A stretch of 64,000 bases of DNA. It comes from Microbulbifer sp. THAF38. Lineage in GTDB: Bacteria; Pseudomonadota; Gammaproteobacteria; Pseudomonadales; Cellvibrionaceae. Positions 34,992 to 43,994 of this stretch are shown in pieces. Under the pieces are notes generated by a model, which saw only the letters and a program-made list of their open reading frames with translations, was not told the origin of the DNA and did no database searches. The first letter of the stretch is position 1. Every line of letters begins with the position of its first letter. The translations under genes and the position numbers were made by a program. The DNA lies in NCBI RefSeq assembly GCF_009363535.1, contig NZ_CP045369.1, positions 4,455,001 to 4,519,000 on the forward strand. The letters run 5' to 3'.

Positions 34992-35893
34992 ATGAGCTAC
35001 TACCAACAGAGCGAGAACGAACGATATCAGATTTACAGCCTAAGGAAAGCCGGGCACTCTCAGAAAGCAATAGCAAAACTGTTAGAGAGACATCCCTCGA
35101 CGATCAGCCGATAGCTACGACGCAATATAGGCTTGCAAGGATATCGTCCAGGACAAGCACATAAGCTTGTAGAACTAAGTCCCCAGCAAACTTCAAGCTA
35201 TTTAAAGAGACATACAGATGCATTGTTGCACCATGAGACGATCTACCAACTAATTTATTTTGAGGTGGAGACTTAAATAGGCAACTTAGGATTACATCAA
35301 AACCCTATCGCAAACGGTATGGTAAGTATGATCGGCGTGGAAAGATCAAAAACGGAGTGTGCATAGATTATCGGCCAGCTTTTGTAGACCGAATGAATCG
35401 GATTGGCAACTGGGAAGGGAATACTTTTATAGGCAAGAGGCATGGCGGAGTTTTGCTGACTATGGTTGAGCACAAAACATTATTTACTGTTATTGTTAAA
35501 TTGACTGGCAAACGATCAGACTTACTGGCTGAAGCAGCAATTAGCCATATGGTGCATTTCAAAGATAAAATCAAAATAATTACCTTCGACGATGGTCTTG
35601 AATTCGCTGGGGATGGAACGATTGCGGAAGGATTGGGCGCTGATATTTATTTTGCTCACCCATATTCATCTTGGGGGAAGGGAATTAATGAAAATACTAA
35701 CGGTCTCAGTCGGCAGTATTTCTCAAAGGACACAGACTTCAATAATGTAACAGGTCAGCAGGTTCAATTTGTAATGAATCGCCTAACGAGCCGGGGTGGA
35801 AGGTCACCGAATGAGCTATTTATGGGCTGCAAGTATTGCGATTATTACTTGAAACCAGAAAGTATTACAACTAGCTTAGTTATTGATTTATAA
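34992..35893 (+). pseudogene. IS30-family transposase remnant 1
   Basis: It starts MSYYQQSENERYQIYSLRKA, then meets an in-frame stop after HPSTISR. Compared with remnant 2 it has lost about 80 bases between two copies of GAACTAAG. From 35357 a long frame remains, with IGNWEGNTFIGKRHGG, IITFDDGLEFAGDG and HPYSSWGKGINENTNGLSRQ. The 90 bases upstream are nearly identical to those before remnant 2, so both derive from one IS type, different from the IS at 33603. It cannot make an active protein. Confidence 0.85.
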
Positions 35894-36006
35894 GCAATAT
35901 ACATTTAACTGGTACGTAACCAACACAAAAAAATTTTACTTTTGATAATATTTAGGCTTATATAGCCTTTCAATCATTATGAAAGTTATTTATATTGGAG
36001 GCGTTC

Positions 36007-36213
36007 TTGAAAAAGAAAATAGTTTCTAAAGTTTTATGTCCTTTAATTCTTTCCTTTTGCTCTTCATTGAGTACTGCAGAAGAAATGCAAGATACAGCAA
36101 AAATATCGGATGATTATTTAAACATAACGCCCTATGATTTAGAGAGTGGCATGCAGCAAGCATTCATTTGCAAATGGTGGATACCATTATTCTGCCAACA
36201 AAAAGAAATGTAA
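36007..36213 (+). CDS. Exported peptide with C-terminal CKWWIPLFC loop (copy 1)
   Basis: A 68-residue precursor. The TTG at 36007 has GGAGG five bases upstream, the same spacing as before the ATG of copy 2; a longer frame from 35995 is possible but unlikely. Residues 1-23 form a signal peptide (KKKIVSKVLCPLILSFCSSL, then TAEE). The mature part is acidic (ISDDYLNITPYDLES) and ends GMQQAFICKWWIPLFCQQKEM, with two cysteines eight residues apart around WWIPLF. Copy 2 at 38740 has the same plan. No biosynthesis, export or immunity gene is recognised nearby. Family unknown. Confidence 0.7.
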   Translation: MKKKIVSKVLCPLILSFCSSLSTAEEMQDTAKISDDYLNITPYDLESGMQQAFICKWWIPLFCQQKEM

Positions 36214-36619
36214 TAAAACTTACAACAAGTAGGACACTAAAATATCCATGCTTATAAAAGATGGATATTAATCATCAAGCTAGCATTCAATTTTTGAGAA
36301 ATTTCAAGGGAAACTTACAACTAAATTTTTGTTTTAAATAATAAATTCAATGAACACCTACAAACATTTGAGGCTTAGAAACTAACAGGTATTAGTTGGT
36401 AAAGAATAAATAATATTATAATTTGAAAAGGGTTAAACTTTCAGCGGGCATTGAGTTATTTAAAGGTGCATTCAGGCGTGCTGTTACACCAAAAATCTTT
36501 CTGCCATCCTGTTTAGAAGTTTTTCTTCTATTCCAAGGTTGAGGGTAAATCAGGTCAGTTTTCAAGGGTCAAGCTATAGCGTAACGGGTCAGAATTTGCA
36601 GCTTTGCTGTACACTAGTA
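36214..36619. other. AT-rich stretch with a hairpin after peptide copy 1
   Basis: AATATCCAT and ATGGATATT (about 36239-36272) form a stem 25 bases after the peptide stop and probably terminate it; a hairpin stands at the same place after copy 2. The rest, to the IS5 remnant, shows no gene. Confidence 0.5.
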
Positions 36620-37178
36620 GGCATAGATTTTTTGTATTTTCATAGGTAGTATCGAGTAGTAGATGTACTAAATTTACTTCTGCAGGTAAGGCCGAGGCAA
36701 AGGTGCCTCCCACCTTTATCATCGACCACCACCATCTACTTTGTACCTTCGCCCCGCTTGATTTTCCCGATTTCTAAGCACCCTTTTTGCTGGTGCCAAG
36801 CTGCCATCAGAAAAGACCTCCTCCCAGTTACGCAAAGACTGGTGATCCAACAGTTCCAGGAATCTTCTCCATGCCTATTACCAAGCTCCTTGCTCTTCCC
36901 AAAATTGAAGCCTTCTCCAGCATGTATTCGGTGATGGATAGTGTGAAGCAAGATCTTTCCATCGCGCTCCAGAGCGCAAAACCCACAGTCTGCCTTTAAT
37001 CAGACTCGATTATCATTGGGTTTGTGGCCTCCCTTTCCTCGCTTTAACTCAGGAGGACAAAATTCGATTAAGCTCCATTGATCATCGGTTAACTCTGATT
37101 TGAATCGGCTCATTATTGCTGGAATTTTTTCTATACAGTTGTGTGAGAATAGCCGATTTCAAGTTATGAAACTGCTTT
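36620..37178 (-). pseudogene. IS5-family transposase remnant
   Basis: Read on the minus strand from ATG 37113: MSRFKSELTDDQWSLIEFCP and KRGKGGHKPNDNRV, then a stop; after a frame change GRLWVLRSGARWKDLASHYP and CWRRLQFWEEQGAW, then another; then FLELLDHQSLRNWEEVFSDG and finally GGTFASALPAEVNLVHLLL. This is the order of an IS5/IS427-type DDE transposase, with at least three frameshifts or stops. One IS end (ATTTCAAGTTATGAAAC) is visible at about 37158-37174; the other end is gone. Confidence 0.8.
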
Positions 37179-37326
37179 TAGTAGGCTGAATAATAAGGTA
37201 AATTTTAAAGACAAAATAATGATTATTACCATTTAAATGGTCTTAGTTTCGTATAATAAGTGCCATTGGTAAAGGAGGGCTCAGCTGGTAGAGTCGGCAC
37301 CTCTCCCGACCAAGAGAAAGGCACTG

Positions 37327-38297
37327 ATGAGCTACTACCAACTGAGCGAGAACGAACGATACCAGATTTACAGCCTAAGGAAAGCCGGGCACTCTCAGAA
37401 AGCAATAGCAAAATTGTTAGAGAGACATCCCTCGACGATCAGCCGAGAGCTACGACGCAATATAGGCTTGCGAGGATATCGTCCAGGGCAAGTACATAAG
37501 CTTGCAGAACTAAGACGCCAGCAAGCGTACAAGACACAAAAAGTAACTAATTGTGTTTGGCAACAAATAGACACCCTAACCCGGAAAGAACTAAGTCCCC
37601 AGCAAACTGCAAGCTATTTAAAGAGACATACAGGTATATCTTTACATCATGAGTCGATCTACCAACTAATTTATTTAGATCAGGCAAATGGTGGAGATTT
37701 ATACAAGCGCCTTAGGATTGCATCAAAACCCTATCGCAAGCGATACGGTAAAGTATGATCGACGCGGAAAGATCAAAAATAGGGTGTGCATAGATGATCG
37801 ACCAGCTGTTGTAGACCGAATGAACCGGATAGGCGACTGGGAAGGTGATACCGTTATAGGTAAGGGGCATGATGGAGCTTTGCTGACTATGATTGAGCGC
37901 AAAACGTTATTTACTGTTATTGTTAGATTGATTTGCAAACGATCAGACTTGCTGGCTGAAGCAGCAGTTAGCCATATAGTGGGTTTCAAAGATAAAATCA
38001 AAACAATTACCTTCGACAGTGGTCTTGAATTTGCTTGCCATGAAAAAATTGCGGAAGGCTTGGAGGCTGATATTTATTTTGCTCACCCATATTCATCTTG
38101 GGATGAGAGGGATTAATGAAAATACTAACGGTCTCATTCGGCAATATTTCCCAAAGGATACAGACTTCAATAAAGTAACAGACCAGTAGATTCAATTTGT
38201 AATGGATCGCCTAAACAGTAGATCAAGAGTGAGTCGGGGTGGAAGGTCACCGAATGAGCTATTTATGGGGCCGCCAGATAATCTTCTTGCAGCATGA
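37327..38297 (+). pseudogene. IS30-family transposase remnant 2
   Basis: It begins MSYYQLSENERYQIYSLRKA and runs 143 codons through HPSTISRELRRNIGLRGYR and the segment HTGISLHHESIYQLIY, then is frameshifted at about 37755. The next frame has IGDWEGDTVIGKGHDG, TITFDSGLEFACHE and HPYSSW, and is again shifted before INENTNGLIRQYFPKDTDF. The final segment has a stop after KVTDQ. All three acidic catalytic regions can still be read, but in different frames. It lies just upstream of a further fragment and peptide copy 2. Confidence 0.85.
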
Positions 38298-38327
38298 AAG
38301 TACTGCAGTTATTACTTGAAATCAAGG

Positions 38328-38595
38328 CCGATATTTATTTAGACCGTCCATATTTATCCTGGAAGAGAGGGACCAATGCAAACACTAACGAACCCCATTA
38401 GACGGTACTCCCTAGTGGATGCCAACTTTAATAAATAATAAACGATTAGGTTAAATTGGAAAGGGGGCTGACTGAATGGTATGCATAGAGTGAGCTGCGG
38501 AGGAAGATCACCGAATGAGTTATTTATGGGGATGTAGATGATCTACTTTCTATATAACATGGTTGTAGCTATTCCTTGAAAATTAGAGCTGAAAA
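38328..38595 (+). pseudogene. Third, highly decayed IS30 3' fragment
   Basis: This stretch repeats the 3' part of remnant 2 (about 38064-38325) with many substitutions and small gaps. Shared landmarks are GGCCGATATTTATTT, GAGAGGGACCAATGCAAACAC, and CACCGAATGAGTTATTTATG. It is a tandem partial duplication or a third insertion, much older than the others, lying between remnant 2 and peptide copy 2. Confidence 0.7.
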
Positions 38596-38739
38596 GCATT
38601 ATAGATAGCAAATATTTTTATTTAGATGTTCTATTCATTTGGTTAGTACGTGCATACCACTAAAAAATCTTTACATCTGGTTTTATTTAAGTTCCTATAC
38701 TCTTTCATTCATTCTGAAAATATTAGATTGGAGGCATTC

Positions 38740-38943
38740 ATGAAAACTAAAATAATTCATACGGTTCTATACTCTGCAATTTTTGCTATTTCCTCTCCAT
38801 TATCTGCTGCAAGCGAAATACAGACTGCTGAAAAAATACCGAATAGTTATCTAGGTGAGGTACCCTTCGAATTAGGAAGTGACATACAACAGGGATTCAT
38901 TTGTGAATGGTGGATCCCCTTGTTCTGTCGACAAGATAACTAA
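38740..38943 (+). CDS. Exported peptide with C-terminal CEWWIPLFC loop (copy 2)
   Basis: A 67-residue precursor. The ATG at 38740 is preceded by TTGGAGGCATTC, with GGAGG five bases upstream; a longer frame from 38650 adds 30 residues without support. Residues 1-24 are a signal peptide (MKTKIIHTVLYSAIFAISSP, then LSAA). The mature peptide contains YLGEVPFELGSDIQ and ends GFICEWWIPLFCRQDN. The block QQxFICxWWIPLFCxQ is the most conserved part between the copies, so selection acts on the two-Cys loop. Function unknown; candidates are a bacteriocin, signal or toxin peptide. Confidence 0.75.
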   Translation: MKTKIIHTVLYSAIFAISSPLSAASEIQTAEKIPNSYLGEVPFELGSDIQQGFICEWWIPLFCRQDN

Positions 38944-39865
38944 TAAAACCTACATAAAGCCGAAAGTTTAAATAGCTATGCTTTTAAAGCATAGCTATTA
39001 ATAAGAAAGTAAACTTTGTTTCAAGTCTTGGTTTCAAGTAATAACTGTAACCTCTGAATATGATAAGCAGATTATCTACACTCCCATAAATAACTCATTC
39101 GGTGATCTTCCTCTACAGCTCACTCAGAGGCTGTTTCATAACTTGAAATTGGCTATTCTCACGCAATTACATAGAAAATAATTCCAGCGATAGTGAGCTG
39201 ATTCAAGTTATGAAACAGACTCTAGTCATGGAATTGATCTTATCTATCCAAAAGGAAAAAAGTAAAGAAGCCTCAAGACAGGATAATGGCCAGATCAAGA
39301 GCTTTAGCCGAACGTTGTAAAAATTGGGCATAATTTTAGATAACTGGAAATTATTGCTATTAGTAGTTAAGTGAGGGTTTTGCCTACCCTCTTAACGTGC
39401 TTGCCTCTATATTACATAAATGCTAATTAAGATAACTAAATTGTGAAATGATTTCTGGAAATTACTACTACAGCTTGATTCCGGCGATGATGTTGAGGTT
39501 ATGTGGGGAGATTGTGGCATGCTTTATATCTGGGTTAGGGAAAGTGACGCAAAGCAATGTAACTTTGATGATTCTTGGATGATTATGCAGTGCAGCTGAA
39601 CCTAAGCCGCTCACGATAAAAAGGCGGTTAACTCCGCCTTCTATTTCGTTCATCTTGAAAAATTTCACTATCTCACAAGACGTAATTTACAGGGTGGTTA
39701 TTTCCACGGTTTCAATAAGCGCTGCTCAAAAGCAGCTGCTTAGAGGGTAAGTGCCACCTCTTTACTATTCCAGCCAGAACATGGCCCCTATAATCTAGCC
39801 TATAAACATTCATGCTACGCTTTTCTTTCTGTAAAACATCTATGACCTTTTACGGAAAAATGTTT
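38944..39865. other. AT-rich intergenic region with hairpins and a MITE
   Basis: No convincing gene. AATAGCTATGC and GCATAGCTATT (about 38970-38999) form a terminator-like hairpin after peptide copy 2. A MITE-like element lies at 39126-39223. AAGGCGG and CCGCCTT (39621-39640) form another short hairpin. The remainder reads as decayed sequence up to the DUF1810 gene. Confidence 0.5.
39126..39223. mobile_element. MITE-like derivative of the IS5-family element
   Basis: About 98 bp with terminal inverted repeats: AGAGGCTGTTTCATAACTTG at the left, and at the right, read on the minus strand, AGAGTCTGTTTCATAACTTG. Its interior matches the region just upstream of the transposase start in the IS5 remnant (37113-37178), including GGCTATTCTCAC, ATTCCAGC and the start-codon area TGAGC-GATTCAA, then jumps straight to the far end. 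It is therefore an internally deleted copy that keeps both ends and no coding sequence. Confidence 0.75.
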
Positions 39866-40300
39866 ATGAGTGATTATTTTGATCTGGAGCGGTTCTGCCA
39901 GGCACAAAACGACTCTTATGCACAGGCCCTGCAGGAGTTGCGACAGGGGCACAAACGCAACCATTGGATTTGGTATGTTTTTCCGCAGCTAAAAGGGCTG
40001 GGGCACAGCGCGACATCACAACGATATGGAGTGACAGGCCTGAAGGAGGCGCAGGCTTACCTGAAGCATCCACAGCTAGGGCCGCGATTGCGGGAGTGTT
40101 GCCAGGAGTTATTACACCTGCAAGATCTCAGCGCCCTGGAAATATTCGGTAGCCTTGATGCGATCAAGGTCAGATCTAGTATGACCCTGTTCGCCCTTGC
40201 TGCGGGTGGCACTGATAATCTATTTATGCGGGTTTTAGAGAAATACTATGAGGGCAAACAGGACCCCCGCACCCTGGAGATCCTGCAAAACTCTGATTAA
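39866..40300 (+). CDS. DUF1810 family protein
   Basis: A 144-residue protein from the ATG at 39866 (MSDYFDLERFCQAQNDSYAQ), normal for DUF1810; an upstream ATG at 39812 adds 18 residues that do not fit. Family hallmarks are HWIWYVFPQLKGLGHS near residue 34, QRYGVTGLKEAQAYL, and GSLDAIKVRSSMTLFA near residue 98. The biochemical function is unknown. It marks the return of the core-like base composition after the accessory region. Confidence 0.88.
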   Translation: MSDYFDLERFCQAQNDSYAQALQELRQGHKRNHWIWYVFPQLKGLGHSATSQRYGVTGLKEAQAYLKHPQLGPRLRECCQELLHLQDLSALEIFGSLDAIKVRSSMTLFALAAGGTDNLFMRVLEKYYEGKQDPRTLEILQNSD

Positions 40301-40331
40301 TCTCTAGCCCCCAAACCTCCCGAAAAGGCAC

Positions 40332-41669
40332 TCAAGCGGTTTGGGTTTCAGGTTCCTCCAGGCTGTCGCTGCCCAGTAATTTATCCATCACCAGACAGGC
40401 GGTGAGATCGCCCGTGACGTTTACGGCGGTCCTGCACATATCGAGTATGCGGTCCACACCGAGAATCAGTGCAATCCCCTCTGGTGGGACACCTATTCCA
40501 GCCAGGATACTGGCGAGAATCACAATCCCCACACCCGGTGTACTCGGGGAGCCGATTGAGGCGCCCACGGTGGTCACGGTAAGCCCCACCAGCTGTGCTG
40601 TGCTGAGGTCAATGCCATAAACCTGGGTGAGGAAGATCGCCGCGATTACCTGATAGAGCGCGGTGCCGTCCATATTCACCGTAGCACCAAGGGGCACAAT
40701 AAATTTGGCGATGGCGGGCTTGACCTCAAGCGGGTGCTCGGCAGTGCGCATTGAAAGCGGCATTACGGCTGCGGAGCTGGAGGTGGAAAAGGCCAGTAGC
40801 TGTACGCCACTTATGCGCTGCAGGAAGCTCAGAGGCCGCATTGGCGTGGCCAGTGCGACAATCAACAGATAAAACAGCAGTAGGATCAGTAGCCCCAGAA
40901 TAACCGTGCCCACATAGACAGACATCCCCACGATTGCGGTTAAGCCCACGCGAATGGCGATATCCGCCAGTAATCCGAAAACCGCCAATGGTGCGAACAG
41001 CATGGCCCAACCGACTATTTTCAGGGCAATCTCCTGCACTATGCCGAAGGCGTAGACCGCGGTATCACGCTGCTTTTGCGGCAGCAACATCACTGCCACT
41101 CCGGTGAAAATCGCGTAGACCACCAGCTGCAGCATATTGCGCATAGCGATACTCTGATTCAGATTGGCTGGTATCAGTTCGGCGATGCGCTCCGGTAACG
41201 GCTTGGATTCCAGCATCTGTGGCGCTGCGCTACTGGGTAGTTCAGTAGCCGCGGTGAGCAGGGCCTCATCGATATAGTTACCGGGTTGAATAAATTGGGC
41301 CAGGACTATGCCAATAATCACCGCTACCGTGGTGGTGGCAATAAAATAGGGCGCTATGCGCAGCCCAACCCGCTTGAGCTGGGATACATTCCCACTGCCA
41401 CAGAGCCCGAGGATGATGGAGGAGACCACCAGTGGAATCACCACCATCTGAATCATATTCAGGAATAGGGCACCTGGCAGCTTGAACCAACTGGCCAATA
41501 TTACGCTGAGATTCTCATCGACCAGCCCAGCTCCTTCCGGCGACAGCAGCAGGCCAATCCCAAGCCCCAGTACCATAGCGAACAGGATTTGCATCCACAG
41601 GCGCGTGCGCATCAATAGGCCCAGGGATTCCACCATCCTGAACAGGTAAACATTAGAACCATTATTCAT
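40332..41669 (-). CDS. Dicarboxylate/amino acid:cation symporter (DAACS family)
   Basis: A 445-residue inner-membrane transporter of the glutamate/dicarboxylate family, with about eight membrane helices plus two re-entrant loops. The substrate-site motifs are present: the serine-rich loop FSTSSSAAVMPLSM near residue 275, VNMDGTALYQ near 312 and DRILDMCRTAVNVTGD near 400. It should import C4-dicarboxylates, glutamate or aspartate with Na+ or H+. The start at 41669 has no strong ribosome site; 41636 is an alternative. It may serve the nearby LysR-controlled cluster, which is conjecture. Confidence 0.92.
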   Translation of the reverse strand: MNNGSNVYLFRMVESLGLLMRTRLWMQILFAMVLGLGIGLLLSPEGAGLVDENLSVILASWFKLPGALFLNMIQMVVIPLVVSSIILGLCGSGNVSQLKRVGLRIAPYFIATTTVAVIIGIVLAQFIQPGNYIDEALLTAATELPSSAAPQMLESKPLPERIAELIPANLNQSIAMRNMLQLVVYAIFTGVAVMLLPQKQRDTAVYAFGIVQEIALKIVGWAMLFAPLAVFGLLADIAIRVGLTAIVGMSVYVGTVILGLLILLLFYLLIVALATPMRPLSFLQRISGVQLLAFSTSSSAAVMPLSMRTAEHPLEVKPAIAKFIVPLGATVNMDGTALYQVIAAIFLTQVYGIDLSTAQLVGLTVTTVGASIGSPSTPGVGIVILASILAGIGVPPEGIALILGVDRILDMCRTAVNVTGDLTACLVMDKLLGSDSLEEPETQTA

Positions 41670-42006
41670 GTGTGAATAACCAAATCCGAATTCATTAATA
41701 CAGCCATTCCATAGGAAAGCCGCGATTATTCCGCAAGCCTACAGCAAAACCCTTTAGTCAGATCAAGTACGGGCCAGCAAATCCTGTACCAAGGTAGGCG
41801 AACATTGGGCCCAAACAATCATTGGCAAGACCTGTTGCAGAAAGATTACGTCTTGGTCCCTGCATTAGAGAGCGCTGTTCAGAGCAGTTCGATTTGTTAC
41901 AAGATCGAGAAAACACCGCTCTAAACCAACACCGACCCGATGCACTCAAAACTGCCAATGATGATTTCTGTAATACCGGAAGCAATAAAAACGCCTTTCC
42001 GAGCAT
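41670..42006. other. Intergenic region between symporter and lysR gene
   Basis: About 337 bases. It should contain the symporter promoter at its left end. Open frames in it are short and have no recognisable product; no repeat or IS end is seen. Confidence 0.4.
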
Positions 42007-43002
42007 TTATTGATGAGCGGGCGCTGGAGCAAACTGCTGCGCCAATAAATCCCTGATCCATTTGTGCAACGGGTCCTGCCCACTGCGGCTGTGCCAGGCG
42101 GCGATCACATCGAAACCGGGGGGCTGGTCGGCAATCGGCAGGGTACTCAGGCGCTCATCGGGCAACAGGCGCGAGGGCAGGAAAGCCACGGTATTGGTGG
42201 AGGCAATACATTCGGCTGCAGCGGCAAAAGAGGGAACCGACAACACCACATTGCGCTGCAGGCCAAACTCCTCGAACCAGGTATCGGCCATGCCACGCAG
42301 TTCCCCACGGGAGGGAGACACCACCAATTGCGGTAGCGCCGCCAACTGTGCCAATGCCAGAGTCTTCCCTTTTAACAGGCCGGGTATTTTTGCATGGCGG
42401 CAGCACACGCAAACATAGTGCTCCCGATACAGCAGCATTGTCGGGCAGTTGTCCGGCACAAAACCAGGTGTACTGAAGACCAAGTCTACCTCGCCGGTTT
42501 GCAACTGCTGCACCATGCGGTCGATTTCCAGCTTGAGCACAACCACTTTGAGACCCGGGGCCTGTTCGCGCAGTTTTTTCAGCAGCCCCGGCAATACCAC
42601 TCGCTGTTCAAAGTCGGTGGCACTGATAGTAAAAATACCAGTGTACTCGGCCGGCCGGAATTCGTGCCCACGCAACAGTGAGGCGATATCGTTTAATACG
42701 CTATCGATCCTCGGTGCCAGCCGTTCTGCCAGGGGAGTGGGCACCACCCCGTTGCTGGTCCGAATAAATAAACGGTCGCCAAAGATCTCCCGCAGTCGCT
42801 TCAACTGCTCACTCACGGTCTGCTGAGTCACACCGAGCTGATCCGCCACCCGGGATAAATTTAATTCCCACAGAATTGCCTGCAGAAGCCGCAGTTGCTT
42901 TAGTTCCAGCCGGTCCAGGCGATCGGCCCTGTTACCCCTAGTCAAACCTGTATCACTCACAATCGTTACTTGGTTTTCATTGTATCTGCTGCAGCCTAGC
43001 AT
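42007..43002 (-). CDS. LysR-family transcriptional regulator
   Basis: A 331-residue LysR regulator. The helix-turn-helix is at about residues 30-85 (LKQLRLLQAILWELNLSRVA, then TQQTVSEQLKRLREIFGDRL) and is followed by a substrate-binding domain (about 110-310). The N-terminus is about 15 residues longer than usual; a GTG at 42960 is a possible start. It is divergent from the CmcJ-like gene, with the two starts less than 40 bases apart, so it probably controls that operon and itself. The inducer is unknown. Confidence 0.88.
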   Translation of the reverse strand: MLGCSRYNENQVTIVSDTGLTRGNRADRLDRLELKQLRLLQAILWELNLSRVADQLGVTQQTVSEQLKRLREIFGDRLFIRTSNGVVPTPLAERLAPRIDSVLNDIASLLRGHEFRPAEYTGIFTISATDFEQRVVLPGLLKKLREQAPGLKVVVLKLEIDRMVQQLQTGEVDLVFSTPGFVPDNCPTMLLYREHYVCVCCRHAKIPGLLKGKTLALAQLAALPQLVVSPSRGELRGMADTWFEEFGLQRNVVLSVPSFAAAAECIASTNTVAFLPSRLLPDERLSTLPIADQPPGFDVIAAWHSRSGQDPLHKWIRDLLAQQFAPAPAHQ

Positions 43003-43040
43003 TGCCGATATATAGACCCCCCATGTGTGAGGAACCCACT

Positions 43041-43967
43041 ATGCCAGGCGCGACTCTGCACCCATCGACACCGGGCTCAATGCGGACAAATATTAACTAC
43101 GCGGACCCCAGCGCAGAGCTGGTCTACGACCAGCGCCATACAGGCCCCGGCCCCGCTAGCCTGATTGATCAGGTAATCCCCCACTGGGTGACAGTTTATG
43201 ACGGCAGGCAACTGCAGGCTGCGGGGGAGACCTTTCGTTTGGACGAACAGGGGTTTGAGCTGGTAGAGCCGAGCCTCGATATCGACCTGCACCAGCTGGA
43301 TGACACTTTAAATGCGCTGGATAGCGGCAAGCCTTCAGCCAATAGCACAGTGCTTTCGCCAGAATCCCGAGACACCTTGATCCGTACTCAGTGGTATCCG
43401 GCGATTGAGCGATGGCTGGCTGCTTATTTGGGCGCGGACCAGGTTGTGACCTTCGATCACACGTTACGTGCTCAGACTAAAGCAGACGCCCTCGCTGAGC
43501 AGAGTCGCAGCCGCCGCGCCCCGGTAAAAATTGCGCACAACGATTACACCCCCTGGTCGGCCCAGCGCCAGCTCAAGCAGACACTACCGGAATACGGCTT
43601 AAATCCGGACGATTATTCCCGGTTTAAGTTTGTGAACTTGTGGCTGCCGCTGCTGCATCGGGTTGAGGAGTCTCCACTGGCTATGGCGGATCTGCGCAGC
43701 GTGGAAGCAGCGGATTTCCACAAAATGCGCCTGATTTACCCAGAACGGGAAGGGCAGATTTCTGTCATCAGCGCCAACCCTCGTCACCGCTGGATTTGGT
43801 TTAGTGATATGCGCCCCGGCGAAGGGTTGCTACTGCGGGTTTTTGATAGCGAGCACAGCCATATGATTACCGGCAGCCCCCACAGTGCCTTCGACTTACC
43901 GGAAAGTGAAAATGCTCCCCGGCGTACCAGCCTGGAAATTCGCACTATCGCGTTGTTTAAACATTAA
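43041..43967 (+). CDS. CmcJ/NvfI-family oxidoreductase
   Basis: A 308-residue protein from the ATG at 43041, which has GAGGA 8 bases upstream; a frame from 43002 is longer but lacks a site. It has the CmcJ/NvfI signature: VKIAHNDYTPWSAQ near residue 166, FVNLWLPL, SPLAMADLRSV, then RHRWIWFSDMRPGEGLLLRV and a C-terminal RTSLEIRTIALF. Members are iron/2-oxoglutarate-type oxygenases of antibiotic and fungal-metabolite pathways (7-alpha-cephem hydroxylation, novofumigatonin). It heads a rightward group with an aldehyde dehydrogenase and a second oxygenase. The substrate is unknown. Confidence 0.8.
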   Translation: MPGATLHPSTPGSMRTNINYADPSAELVYDQRHTGPGPASLIDQVIPHWVTVYDGRQLQAAGETFRLDEQGFELVEPSLDIDLHQLDDTLNALDSGKPSANSTVLSPESRDTLIRTQWYPAIERWLAAYLGADQVVTFDHTLRAQTKADALAEQSRSRRAPVKIAHNDYTPWSAQRQLKQTLPEYGLNPDDYSRFKFVNLWLPLLHRVEESPLAMADLRSVEAADFHKMRLIYPEREGQISVISANPRHRWIWFSDMRPGEGLLLRVFDSEHSHMITGSPHSAFDLPESENAPRRTSLEIRTIALFKH

Positions 43968-43994
43968 TTAAATTAAAATATCGATCAATACATC

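Noticed and set aside
36736-36951. 71-codon minus-strand frame as an independent small gene
   Set aside because: Its sequence is a shifted frame of the decayed IS5-type transposase.
31313-39865. Intact integrative element with integrase and att sites at tRNA-Phe
   Set aside because: No integrase gene and no downstream copy of the tRNA 3' end were found; only IS debris supports mobility.
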